Source: Branchiostoma floridae
Taxonomy: Eukaryota; Chordata; Leptocardii; Amphioxiformes; Branchiostomatidae
NCBI RefSeq assembly: GCF_000003815.2
Contig: NC_049981.1
Coordinates: forward strand, 33,169,318 to 33,233,317
Length of the DNA stretch: 64,000 nucleotides
Direction: 5' to 3'
The notes beneath the pieces were generated by a model that worked only from the letters and a program-made list of their open reading frames with translations, was not told the DNA's origin and did not search any database. The position numbers were made by a program, and so were the translations under genes. Each line of letters starts with the position of its first letter. Position 1 is the stretch's first letter. Below are positions 31,601-41,472 of the stretch, in pieces.

Positions 31601-34600
31601 TTGGCGAAACATGATGTTAAATACCTCTATTATCCCTAGTGTGACACGGGGGGGGGGGGGATATACGACTCTGTCTGAATTTTGACAACCCAAACAAATG
31701 AAACACCGAGTAAGATTGTAAGATTATAATATTCGTCGCTGTATGTCACTCCGAGAGATAAATAGATAGACACATAGATGATGGTTGGGACAATACTGAA
31801 GATAAGGACATAACCAAGTTAACAAGGATTTAACAAAAGACAGTGCTTACAGATGCCTGGTTCGTGACCTCCATATTCTTGGAATGCTGTGCTCGCAGGT
31901 TCAGAGGACAACCCGCTGTCGCTCTCATCGCTGTCGGTGTCTAAAAACTGCAGTCGTTGTCCTTTTGGGGGAAATGTTCAGAAAACTGGTGACTCTGGTC
32001 TATGTAAGAGATCACTTCTGATAATGCAGTCAAAAATATATAATCTTGTGTGGTGCAAGTTCGAGAATTGTTTTGCAATAACCTTTGTAAAAACACCACC
32101 AAAATATGCAGCAACAAAATATCAAAGAACGACGAACGACTTTTCGTATTGATCCAAATGTTGTTGACAGCCGTCTCTCTACTCTTATCTCTTCTCTAGT
32201 TCGAGACGTCTTTTGTATTAATCTTAAAAACAACAACAAAAATATGTTGTTATATCGACTTTCCTTATTGACCAAATGTTGTTGACAGTCTCCCTACCTT
32301 TGGTGGTGATGAACTGACAAACCGGCGTCCCGGCAGCATTCTTCAGCAGCATCTTGAACGCCGGCTGATACTTCTTCAATGACTTAACTTTCTTGAGGTC
32401 AACTTCAACCCGAAATTTCTTGTAGAACTTGTCCGTCTCCAAAGTATCGTAGAATATGAGACCCTGTAAAAAAGACCGAGAGGTACTGCTAAGATGCATT
32501 CAACTATGTTCATAGAAGACGAGTGTAATTTTGTATTCTTGACTGTTCACTATACAACAATGAGAGAAAAATCTTCTTCAACAGTGTACCAGATAAGTTT
32601 CCATGATTTCGATATTTAGATAGCACAGACAATTACGTTCTTCATAGATGAACCAAATATTTTAATCTCCATCTGACTTTACATGAAGTTGAAGTCTTAG
32701 TTATATATCACACCCTTACACCAATTGTACTTATTATCACTGGGAACTGTATTCTATTCACCTTGACCTGTACTTAGCTTCGTAGAGAGCATAAACGTGC
32801 AGCAAAGGTCTTCATTATCATTTTATCACCATTAATGCAAATTTGCATGGTATTGGCAATGGAACACAGTTAGGTGAACAGAGGGGGAAAGAAAATAAGA
32901 TTATCGTACAGACTGGTGAGTACCTCGGGATTTGTAGGCATTGTCAACTCCTCTCCGTTTCTGACGGACACCTCGAGACGATACGTCTCTCCTGACTGCA
33001 GCACACACTGGTCCTGATCCCACCTGATGTACCCGTCTAACGCTTCCAGATCCTCCAGAGTCTTGATAGATAGGGAAGAGTTCAGTTAGAATCTTAACAA
33101 AGCACAGAGATGGAATACAAGCTGAAACAGCAAAATCTCATATCCTACTTTTTAAGGAACTAATGTATAACACGCGAAGACACATCTAATTGGCAGGGCT
33201 CGGTGCATAGTCACGTACATTTGTGCACGCAAAACTAGAGCAGTGAACCTGAATTTTGACAATGCGTGCACCGATCGGTGCTCATATATATTTGTGTAGG
33301 GTTACGTACATTACAGCATATTCTTAAGTACTCTTTAGTTGTGCGTTCTTTTAATTCTTTTCACCAGTACACCTATTCCCAAAATTAATTTCGAGCCATT
33401 GTAGGTAATGGGTTCGACCATTCGAGCTGAATCCCTCACCTGAAGAGCTACCAGGGCGTTGGAAGCAATGTAGACATGGACTTGACATTCCGGCAAGAAG
33501 TTTCGTGGTCCGAACACAACACAAAGACCGTTCCTTGGATAGAACTTGGCGGCAATCTTCTTCATCACAGGACCAAACAGGCTGCCTTTCTCGAATCTGG
33601 TGCAGATGTGGTTTGAAGTGATCGAAGAGACGGGTAGAAACTCAATTTCACCGCCGACAACATGGACAACCCGCATGTCTGCTAGATCAGCCTCTGAAGT
33701 AAGGATTTAAATCACGACAGCCGTTGTAAAACTGCATCAAATCTATTTAGATTTGCGGGTAAAAGTTTGGCGAAAACATGCAGTATTGGCACGAAACGAT
33801 ATGATGATGATCAATGAGAAATTCATAATAAAGGTAATTAAAAGAAGAAATCAGGATTGAAATGGTGAATGGCTATAAGTATATACTTCTTCGTAGTGTT
33901 GTGTGCCAGAGAAGATATCATTCTGAAATATATACTGACCAGCATCGTTTGTAACGTGCAGCACGTGCGGCAGTAGGATGTCCACCGGCCCCTCCACGTC
34001 CTCACACTGGATGGAGAAGAGCGGACCCACCGGCATCCATCCCTGGCCCTGCTGCCAGTTGTCGGACCAGTTCGCACTCCTGTAGGTCACGTGCAGCGGG
34101 TAGGGCGTCACCACGACCAGGTCGGTCCGTCTGCACAGGTACTTACCTTCACCTGGCAGGCGGAGGGACCTGAGGAGATAAACACAGGTATTGTACCCAG
34201 GTGTTCAAACATATAGGAGTTTCACAGCGGGTAGGGCGTCACAATGCCCAGGTCAGACCTAGATACGTTCCAACTTAGCAGTAGTGTATGGCAGATGAAC
34301 GGTGCTTGTTCACATTGGACATGCAGATGTAACAGACTAGGATGAACGCCAAACCTGATGACGTGTATTGTCTATGTGTCTGTTGGAATAGCTGCCAATG
34401 AGTTCTGTAAATAGTTCTGTAAATAGAAGAGTAATACTGCAATGATAACATTACCACTGTATTAACGCCTTAAAATGATACCGTATCAAAGTGAAGTGAT
34501 GACGTACCATTACCATTGCTGGTGGTTGCCTGATCATGGCTGCATGTTAAAATAGTTACTCACCATTCGGTGTCTCCGGTCATCTCAGGACTGATCTCTT

Positions 34601-37600
34601 GTGACGGCAAGGCATCACGGTACTCCTGTATATATGGGATATCGGTGTAGCTTCATATACATGTGGAGAGTCCAAGAGAATCATACATGTATATATATGA
34701 ATATTCATGTTATTATATGACTAATTAAATGTAGGTCTAATTAGCAAAATAAGAAGTGTGACATCCTGACCATCCGTTAGACAAACATTTCAAATACGAC
34801 ATATAGATCGAGCTCCATCGAAGGGAATGACTATTAGTGACGTCACTCCTGACTGTGACGTTAGCATCGGAACGTTTTTATTACTTTTATGATTCCTAAA
34901 AATGTCATTAAGATAAATCGCTATCATTCAGTCTGTTATGGAAATACGGAAATTGGCACAAAACAAAAATTCCAGTATGAGAAATTCTCCTATCCTGTAA
35001 TCTGCCACAGAAGTTATACTTCATGCATCAAGTATAAGATGATTAACTTCATGCATCAAGTATTAGATGATCACATGAGCACCAGAGCCAACCACTCTCA
35101 CAAATACCGAACCCTACGATGTAGGTGTGACACAGCAAAGTATGCCTACTACGACAGGACAATTCCTGAATGGAACAGGCTCTCCGCCCACATTGTCGAC
35201 AGCCCCACACTGGACACTTTCAAGAACAGGTTGCTGTCATCGCATACGTAGTCCAGCCGCTGCGCCTCCTCCATCCGCGTGATATTCCTATGGGAAGTTT
35301 GCGGATTACGAACTAGAACTAGAACTAGAACCTTATATATCCCTTGTATAAGAAAAGTCACCTTATACATCCCCTGTACATCTGCAGCCAGGTCCGGTTC
35401 GCCCATGTTCTGCAGTGTTTCCTCCAGCTGCGGCAGGTAGTGGAGCGGTCCGTGGGGGGTCTTGGTGCGCCACGCCTTCAGCATCTGGAACGCCTTCTGG
35501 ATGTCCCCGATTCCCGAAATGTTGTCCAGCACGGCCCTGTTCAGCCCCAGCTCCTGTCCCAGTCGGGTCCACAGCTGCTCCTCCTCACCAACAGCCCTGC
35601 TGATCTGGTACAGTCGGTTGTCTGGACAGGAGGACATCAAGACAAAAATAGTCATGTATCTTACATAAGAGTTGGCACATTGGGGCACACTTGAAGTAAT
35701 CGCACTCTAAAAACATTACGAGTGAGCAAGGGTATTTTTCAAAAGGAATGTAAATGGCTCAGGGACATTAAGATAAGATAGAGTCGAAAATAAGATAAAG
35801 AAACAATTACGGTAACTGAGTGATGGAATTATAGCATTTTCTCATTAATTATGCAAATTTGGTCATTTGCATAATTTCCATCAATCAATGTTTTCCTGGA
35901 CAGGAGGACACCAACACGAAAATAGTCACGTATCTTACATAAGAGTTGGCACATTGGGGCTCACTTGAAGCAATAGCATGCTAGCACTTAAGGATATTAG
36001 GAGTGAGCAGGGGTATTTTTCAAGGTCAATATAAATGGGCTCAGAATTCAGGGACATTTAAATGAGAAGATAGAGCTGAAAATGAGATAAAGAACAATTA
36101 CGTTGAATAAGTCAATAATTTATCTATTATGTATCCACTATGTAGTATATATCTAAGCACTACTTACCTTACAAGCGTAAAAAAAACAATGATGTTCCTT
36201 CGATTACTCTAGATAAAGACGCCTGTCGTACTTACCGATGAAATATTTGCCAATGACGTCATCCGGCGTTCTGACGTCAGGAATATCGAGTGGCCGTTCC
36301 CAGCTTCCTTCAGACATCCTCAACAAGTCACCCGGCACGTGACGCCTCACAGCCTCTATAGTGAGCGACTTTGTTGTTTCTCCGCTTCCAACACTGTTAC
36401 TGAAGTACAAGGCAGGAAACTCGTCCCAACAGGCCTCCATCACCTTCACTACCGTCTGAGCCTGGCGCCACGCCTTCTCCGGCTCTCCCCGGATCCGGAT
36501 TTCTTCTCTTGTAGGGAAATGGCGGTACATGACGTCTTCTGCGTTCTCTCCAACATGAACGACAACTGTGTCCTTGGTGAGGAGACGGCGTGTGGTCTGC
36601 TCCATGGACAGGATACGGGAGACCATGGTTTCCGGTAGACCCAGAGGAGGCTCTTGGCTGTACTCTATAGTAACAGAGATCTCCTCTCCGCCTGATGGCA
36701 CAGCCTCTGGCCAGCAGCGCGCCACCTCGTCAGGCTGGGCGGCAGGAAGCTCTGTTGGAAAGATCACCGACCCTGAGTAACACAGGCCGAAGTGCTTCAT
36801 CAGGGGAAGGAGACTGCTGAAGGTAGAAATGTTGTCTCCAAGCAGGTTCTTCATGAAACTGTCGCTTGCCCTCCCCGTCTTCAGAAAGGACGCCCTGTCT
36901 TCAGCAAACTGCGCTCTCGTGTGCTCAGAGAGAGACTCGGCTATGCTGTCCAGATATGCCGGTAGGTCATGCCTGAAGATCTGCTTGAAGAGTGTGAGGA
37001 TGATAGTTGGGTCGGGGAAGACCAGATCTTCCATCCCCCTGATGTGGTTGTAGAACAGGATCTGTCCGGCCACGTGCAGATAGCTGAGCGCGTTCAGAAC
37101 GTCTGACTCATTCATCCCTGCAGCTGCTCCAACGTCCTGACAATCCCTGACATGAAGGTACGGCCGTCCTGAAGTCTTGATGTTTTCTGACAGTTTCGTC
37201 CAGGAAGTCGGCAGCTCTTGGCGGGCAGCAGGGAACAATCGCTCGTCCTTCACCATTTCTGCCATCTTGTCGCACAGAGCTTCGATACCCTGGAACGTCT
37301 TGCTGCTGACCGGGATAACCTGTACGTTTAACAGGCCTTTGGGCCGTCCGTCAAGTAACTTCTCCAGTGACTCTTTCTTGGCCAATATGTCGTCTCTTGT
37401 GAGACCGTAGAAAGGTCCGGTCAGGTCTGATCCGCCGTCCGCTACATCCACCGCCTTCTGACAGAGTTGTATCTCTTCTTTCAGCTTGGTTTGTATTTTA
37501 CTCTCAGCGGCCTGGATGTCTCTCTGGATGGAGGAACAAGCTGCTGCTATCATCTCCTCGGCCTTGTCTGGCGGGAACAGGTCGACTTTGGTTCCTACAA

Positions 37601-40600
37601 CAAGGATAGCCGGGTTGAACACGTGGGAAGTCACGGATGTTAGCCACGTTCCCACTCGTTCCTGGAACTCTTCTGACTTGTATCCTGGCAGGTCTACATT
37701 GAGGATGTGCAGGGCCTGACGTGTCAGGAAGAACCGGTGCGTGTAGTGGTAGATCTGGTGACCTCCGAAGTCGTACATCTCGTACTTGACGTTATTCTTG
37801 GTGTCATGGTAAGTGATGACGTCAACACCGATGGTTCTGTCAGTTTCAGCCTCCACGTGACCTTGACCCTTCATCATACAGTTGAGCAGACTGGTCTTCC
37901 CTGCCTCCGTCTGTCCCAGAATCACACACTTGACTTCGAAAGGTGTTGTGGCCTGTGTGCGCGCATGCGCGTCGGGATGACGTAGATGTTTCTGCATCAT
38001 TTCTACAGCAGAATGGTTACATAAAGTATGATTAATATATCAAACAACGTACTATAACTAATCCTACCAAACAGTTATAACTGCCGACGTTTAGGTGGTC
38101 GTCTTTCAACCTGATGAAACTATTCGCGTACTGCACACAGACGTCGGACAAAAAATTGATTTCTTCTAAGATAAATCACCCCTCTTTCAAAGCATAATAT
38201 AATTGACCTGATTTTTAGATGTGACAAAAAATGTACCGGGAAATAAGATTAGTCAAATGATGATTTGATTTCCCCAAAACGCTATAATTTCCAACCGCAA
38301 CATTAAGTGGATTTACAGTACATAGCCTAATTCATACGTGGTGAGAACTAGAAAATTATATACTGTCGATCAGTAGTATATTGTGTATTGATATCCGAGT
38401 AGAAAATAAGATAAGATCCTAGTTGTGCCGACCTTGAGTTTGCCGTGTGAAATGTGCCCTCTGTGCGGTTTGTTGACCAGGTTGTGCCGCCTGCTGTTCC
38501 CCGATGCCGTAGAGCCGCTCCTCCTCCCGCTCCCGTTCCTCCATCTCCTCCGCCAGGAAGTCCTGTCCTTCCTCCCGCAGGACCCGCACTAACCAGTCGT
38601 ACGGCTCCTGACGCATCCTGTTCTCCAGCATGTATACCAACCGCTCCCCCCTGCTGACTGGTGTCGGCTCCGCCTGGGGGAGGGAACATCGGCAGGGTGG
38701 TTTCATATATATACTTTTGTATTTTCATCCTTTATCTGTGCCTGTTAGGTTATGATCCTGGGGGGAGGGAAAATCGGCAGGTATAGCGAGCTCGAGAGAC
38801 AGGAGTGAACAGGAGTGGAGAAGGGCGATGGCGGGCATATCTAAGATCATCCAAAGCTATTACAAACTTTACAACTGGGAGGTACTGACTGTGGGGCGAG
38901 CTCAGGAGACAGGCCGTGTTAGGTATGGCGTTCAATACAACATAATGCAACAACAGGGGCCCCTTTTGTATACCTAACTTTTATATAGATGAATACAACT
39001 TATAATGACTGTCACCTTTATGGCAGAAGAGACGGATCTATGCACACGTGTCATACCAGTACAATGCACACGTTAGGGGCTAATACTGGAAGCCTTGGCG
39101 TTTACTTGATATGGTAATAGTAGAAACATATCATAACATATTTTGTTGTGTGTTGGGAACCTCCGAAACAAAACTTATTCAGAGTTTACTTTCGTCAGAA
39201 GTGTGTGCTGCCGCGGAACATGTAGTGAAATTTTGTTAAATACAAATTAGGACGGGCATATTGAAAGCCAATATATCATAGTATATGTGGCAGTGATGCT
39301 GTTATTCAAACTCTGACAATTGTCGCTTCCACCCTGTACCTTACCTGGATATCCCGGAGCTCAGCCGGACTCAGCTGGTTCTCCTGTTCCAGCCGTGTAA
39401 GAACAGCTGGGAGGTTCATGTTGTCAGACAGGAACGCACCGGTGTATAACAGCGCCTTCCCGCACGGGAGCCTCAGTTCACCTGTGGAGATGGGCAGACA
39501 AACGGCACACGTCAGTCTAACTTGGTTCGGTCTACATGTATGTTAGGGACACCGTGTTAATTCACAAAGTACCTGAATGTTTATCATTAATTACTTCAAT
39601 AAAATACATACACGACAACACTACATGTTCTTCAAACGAAACAAACGTAGCATCAAACTCTGCAGGAGCAGCTATTATCATTTTGTAAGCCTTCAATCAG
39701 TGCAAAAAAGAGGCTGCAAATTGCATTTCGGTTAAAAAGCTGTCCACATATTTAAGCAAAGACATCTCAATAGTTCTTCTCGGTGTTCATATGAGTGTAG
39801 TATGTACTAGATGTTATAAGCAAGTAGTCTGTTCAAACATTCTGGATTTGTTTCACATTGTACACTGTGTTTCTTTCAGTATTTCATATCCCTAAATCTA
39901 CATCTATTGTTATGTTTTAAGTTTAATTCTACCATTTAGCTGGTTGTCTTATGCAATATACATATCTTTGCCTTACATTGTACCTGTTTTACAAATTTTG
40001 CGCAATAAATGTTGACTTGACTTGACTATCAGATGAAAATGACTTAAATACATCACAGTCCGCTGATTACATTATGTCCCAGCCATGAAATGTCCACCCT
40101 CACCTGTTTGTCTGCAGAGCGCGTCACGCACATCCCAGGCGATACCTTCTATCCCACTGTAACCACTGCCGGGCATCCACTCCTCAACCCTGTCCCGCTG
40201 GACCCGCCTGGCCGGCTCCTCCAGGGTTGGGTACTGCCGGCTGACTAACGTGCCGAACTCACGGAAGTCATCCTTGTTCTGGTCCAGCCAAATGACGTAC
40301 CGAGGCTTGTTGTTCCTCACGGCAGTTTCCAGTCCGACCGTGAGCGAGGACTGGTCAGCAAGCAGGTGTCTGCTGATCACGGGCACGACAAGTTTCACGC
40401 TGCCGAGGGTCAGTGTGGACGTGAGCTGTGCGCGGCTGACGTCACCAGGAGTGTCTGTGACCTGCTGACAGGAGATGTCTGTCTGGGGTAGATTGTAACC
40501 CCAGCCCAGACTCACACCCAGCTTCTCCACCAGCCTCCTGACGAACTCCCCATCCTCTGCTGCGTGCAGGAGGACAACATAAGGACCTGATAAGGAACAA

Positions 40601-41144
40601 CAAGGTCACAATAAAATGTTTAATTCAATCATATTACAAAAGTGCGAATATTTATATCATACTGTTGTTAAGAATGTGCCGCGCGTATAGAAACTAGGTA
40701 CGACAATCTTATCTAAAAGTTAACCTAACCAATCCTAGTACCTAGACATAAGATAATAAGTAAAAAGAACCTAAACCACCCAAACAAAATTTGGGGAAAA
40801 TGAAAGTAAAGGAAAAATGGATACAATGCTGAAATCTCATTTCACCGGTATTCATGATATGTTGATATACTTTCTTAAGTCATTTATGGTGAAATCAAGA
40901 CATAAGCAATGCCACATAGTAAAAGCTTGTCAATGACAGGAACAGTGTAACCTCGGACCTAAATATATCAAATTTTAACATGATCATCCAAGACTATCAG
41001 CGCTGAAAGATAAAAGCCATTGTAAACCAAAGGTCTTTGAAGTAAAAATGACCAATGTTACTCACATGACTATTAGCACTGAAAGATAAATCCATTGTAA
41101 ACACTTTGAAGTGAAAGTGACCAATATAACTCACCTGTTTCCAT
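28577..41144 (-). CDS. Gene C: full-length TIR-CARD-ROCO-Death-ZU5/UPA-NLS-glycosyltransferase
   Basis: Most complete unit. Exons: 41135-41144, 40104-40586, 39345-39481, 38433-38673, 36236-38002, 35362-35621, 34564-34625, 33940-34169, 33440-33693, 32924-33061, 32298-32463, 31851-31961, 30881-31351, 30582-30656, 29100-30160 (with a 100-N gap), 28577-28632. Phases fit at every junction, with no stop or frameshift in the visible sequence. Approximate residues: TIR 1-164, CARD 165-290, Roc-COR 291-879, Death 880-966, ZU5/UPA 987-1249, acidic linker 1250-1286, repeats and basic linker 1287-1468, glycosyltransferase 1469-1878, tail to about 1896. I infer a receptor or scaffold in which GTP switching and death-fold assembly control a glycosyltransferase effector. 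No transcript evidence is available here. Confidence 0.83.
29100..30160 (-). CDS. Gene C exon 15: GT-B glycosyltransferase (internal gap)
   Basis: Begins RVSVLLVSDEYCTSKGGIST after acceptor TATTCCAG, followed by the same motifs as gene B (GHVDVTSRAAR, FGHVAPEETEHY, SIGRVRNVERLKGHDLAAG). The 100-N gap at 29337-29436 hides an estimated 270 bp, including the E-x7-E loop. The C-terminal part after the gap (KWADRIEDVLKKSKSEFAEA, YWEESHQRFLQACGI) matches gene D. It either splices at A-GTAAGAAC to the tail exon or stops at 29086. Confidence 0.88.
29337..29436. other. Assembly gap (100 N) in gene C glycosyltransferase
   Basis: Placeholder gap. Alignment to gene D (53466-53736) predicts about 270 missing bases. 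Confidence 0.95.
30582..30656 (-). CDS. Gene C exon 14: basic linker, NLS-like
   Basis: 75 bp identical to gene B: GKKLKGRDQRGADV, then PSKRRKEESST. Lies in the tract that is identical between B and C. Confidence 0.72.
30881..31351 (-). CDS. Gene C exon 13: seven 19-residue Ser/Arg/Ala repeats
   Basis: 471 bp, phase 1 to 1, against 87 bp in gene B. In the spliced frame it encodes units such as HSSRSSAHPDSGRAAEPAA, seven times with small changes (R/H, S/R, H/P), ending TRRKRKSSRTSAK. The DNA unit is 57 bp, so length changes keep the frame. The sequence is open in several other frames on both strands; the spliced frame is chosen because it alone joins the basic exon and the glycosyltransferase. 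Low complexity, probably disordered. Confidence 0.72.
30910..31315. repeat. 57-bp coding minisatellite (7 units)
   Basis: Units contain GGGCAGAGCTCCTGC(T/G)GG and GTGTCTGGA or CTGTCTGGA blocks on the plus strand. One unit only in gene B (12737-12823). Confidence 0.9.
31851..31961 (-). CDS. Gene C exon 12: acidic linker with DSGLSS
   Basis: 111 bp: GQRLQFLDTDSDESDSGLSS, then EPASTAFQEYGGHEPGI. More acidic than gene B. Phase 1 to 1. Confidence 0.7.
32298..32463 (-). CDS. Gene C exon 11: UPA-like segment 2
   Basis: 166 bp: GLIFYDTLETDKFYKKFRVE, LKKYQPAFKMLLKNAAG and CQFITTKG. Confidence 0.7.
32924..33061 (-). CDS. Gene C exon 10: UPA-like segment 1
   Basis: 138 bp, phase 0: TLEDLEALDGYIRWDQDQC, SGETYRLEVSVRNGEEL and TMPTNPE. 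Confidence 0.7.
33440..33693 (-). CDS. Gene C exon 9: second FIIND-like segment
   Basis: 254 bp, nearly identical to gene B: VVHVVGGEIEFLPVSSI, RFEKGSLFGPVMKKIAAKF and VHVYIASNALVALQ. The intron that follows carries the perfect palindrome GCACCGATCGGTGC (33268-33281), also present in B. Confidence 0.72.
33940..34169 (-). CDS. Gene C exon 8: ZU5 domain (FIIND-like, first half)
   Basis: 230 bp encoding the same protein as gene B here, with a few changes (VDILLPHVLHV). A synonymous GGA to GGT change creates GAAGGTAAGTAC inside the exon, a perfect donor consensus that gene B lacks. Confidence 0.78.
34564..34625 (-). CDS. Gene C exon 7: linker into ZU5
   Basis: 62 bp encoding EYRDALPSQEISPEMTGDTE, with W across the junction. 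Keeps I-S-P-E. Confidence 0.72.
35040..35332 (+). mobile_element. 5'-truncated LINE, C-terminal RT tail
   Basis: The frame RCDTAKYAYYDRTIPEWNRL, then DSPTLDTFKNRLLSS, ends in a stop. This is the usual C-terminus of CR1/L2-like reverse transcriptase ORFs ('fp+ti.eWN.Lp...v...sl..Fk..l'). The 3' end carries repeated AACTAG units. It sits in the intron between Death and ZU5 linker exons of gene C and is absent from gene B. Confidence 0.75.
35362..35621 (-). CDS. Gene C exon 6: Death domain
   Basis: 260 bp encoding ISRAVGEEEQLWTRLGQELG, AFQMLKAWRTKTPHG and LPQLEETLQNMGEPDLAADV. It has two extra residues before the helix-2 Trp and a shorter inter-helix loop than gene B. Length still keeps phase 0. 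Confidence 0.92.
35625..36095. repeat. Tandem duplication in gene C intron around a hairpin
   Basis: The block at 35625-35825, which includes the Death-exon acceptor CTGGACAGGAGG (plus strand), is repeated at 35896-36095. Between them sits a palindromic piece, TGATGGAA...ATGCAAAT/ATTTGCAT...TTCCATCA (35821-35885). Gene B has one copy. A decoy 3' splice site results. Confidence 0.65.
36236..38002 (-). CDS. Gene C exon 5: Roc GTPase + COR domain (ROCO family)
   Basis: 1,767 bp, exactly the length in gene B. Roc motifs: GQTEAGKTSLL (P-loop), DFGGH and GTKVD. COR signatures: LSYLHVAGQILFYNH, DPTIILTLFKQIFRHDL and LMKHFGLCYSG. The end TRE-EIRIRGEPEKAW to YFIG leads into the Death domain exon. It probably dimerises through COR and cycles GTP/GDP as in other ROCO proteins. 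Confidence 0.92.
38433..38673 (-). CDS. Gene C exon 4: CARD C-terminal half
   Basis: 241 bp encoding RGERLVYMLENRM, RQEPYDWLVRVLREEGQDFL and AEEMEE. The donor is GTCGGC where A and B have GTAGGC, a weaker match at +3. Confidence 0.72.
39345..39481 (-). CDS. Gene C exon 3: CARD, N-terminal half
   Basis: 137 bp encoding GELRLPCGKALLYTGAFL, then NMNLPAVLTRLEQENQLSPA and ELRDIQ. CARD helices 1-3. Same length and phases as A and B. Confidence 0.75.
39790..40028 (+). repeat. Old retroposon 3' tail in gene C intron
   Basis: Ends GCGCAATAAATGTTGACTTG with a second CTTGA unit, at the same place as in A and B. Confidence 0.55.
40104..40586 (-). CDS. Gene C exon 2: TIR-like domain (intact)
   Basis: 483 bp, phase 1 to 1. 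It shares CVVLLHAAEDGEFVRRL-type strand A (first residue region Y-V-V-L-L), VPVISRHLLADQSSLTVGLE and YVIWLDQNKDDF with gene A. It keeps the LVSRQYPTLEEPARRVQRD segment that is lost by frameshift in gene B. It is one codon longer than in gene A. Confidence 0.7.
41135..41144 (-). CDS. Gene C exon 1 (start, 10 coding bases)
   Basis: ATG GAA ACA G then GTGAGTTA, identical to gene B. Confidence 0.7.
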
Positions 41145-41157
41145 TGTGATTGACGGA

Positions 41158-41165
41158 TGACGTCA
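41158..41165. promoter_or_regulatory. CRE/ATF-type site upstream of gene C start
   Basis: TGACGTCA palindrome 14 bp upstream of the ATG, conserved in all three genes. Confidence 0.45.
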
Positions 41166-41472
41166 TATAGGTGATGGTGTCAGAACAGGAATGTCAGACT
41201 CCCGATCTGACGAGACGGACAGACGACATACCAGACTGCGGAGTTATACTGGAGGGACAGGTTAACAGGACTGTTAAGGATGTCATTTTCCTTTTCCCAA
41301 AAAGTAGTGCCATGTAGGGTCAAAGGTGAAGTACACTATTAGTGTAAATTGCTCACTACGATAGCGCTTCGTCACGAGGAAAGTTCTGTCACATTTCTAC
41401 TCATTCGATGAGTATTGTTGACTTTACTTGTTGACAGATGTAAACCGTCCAGGCAGCTAAAATCAGGAGAAA

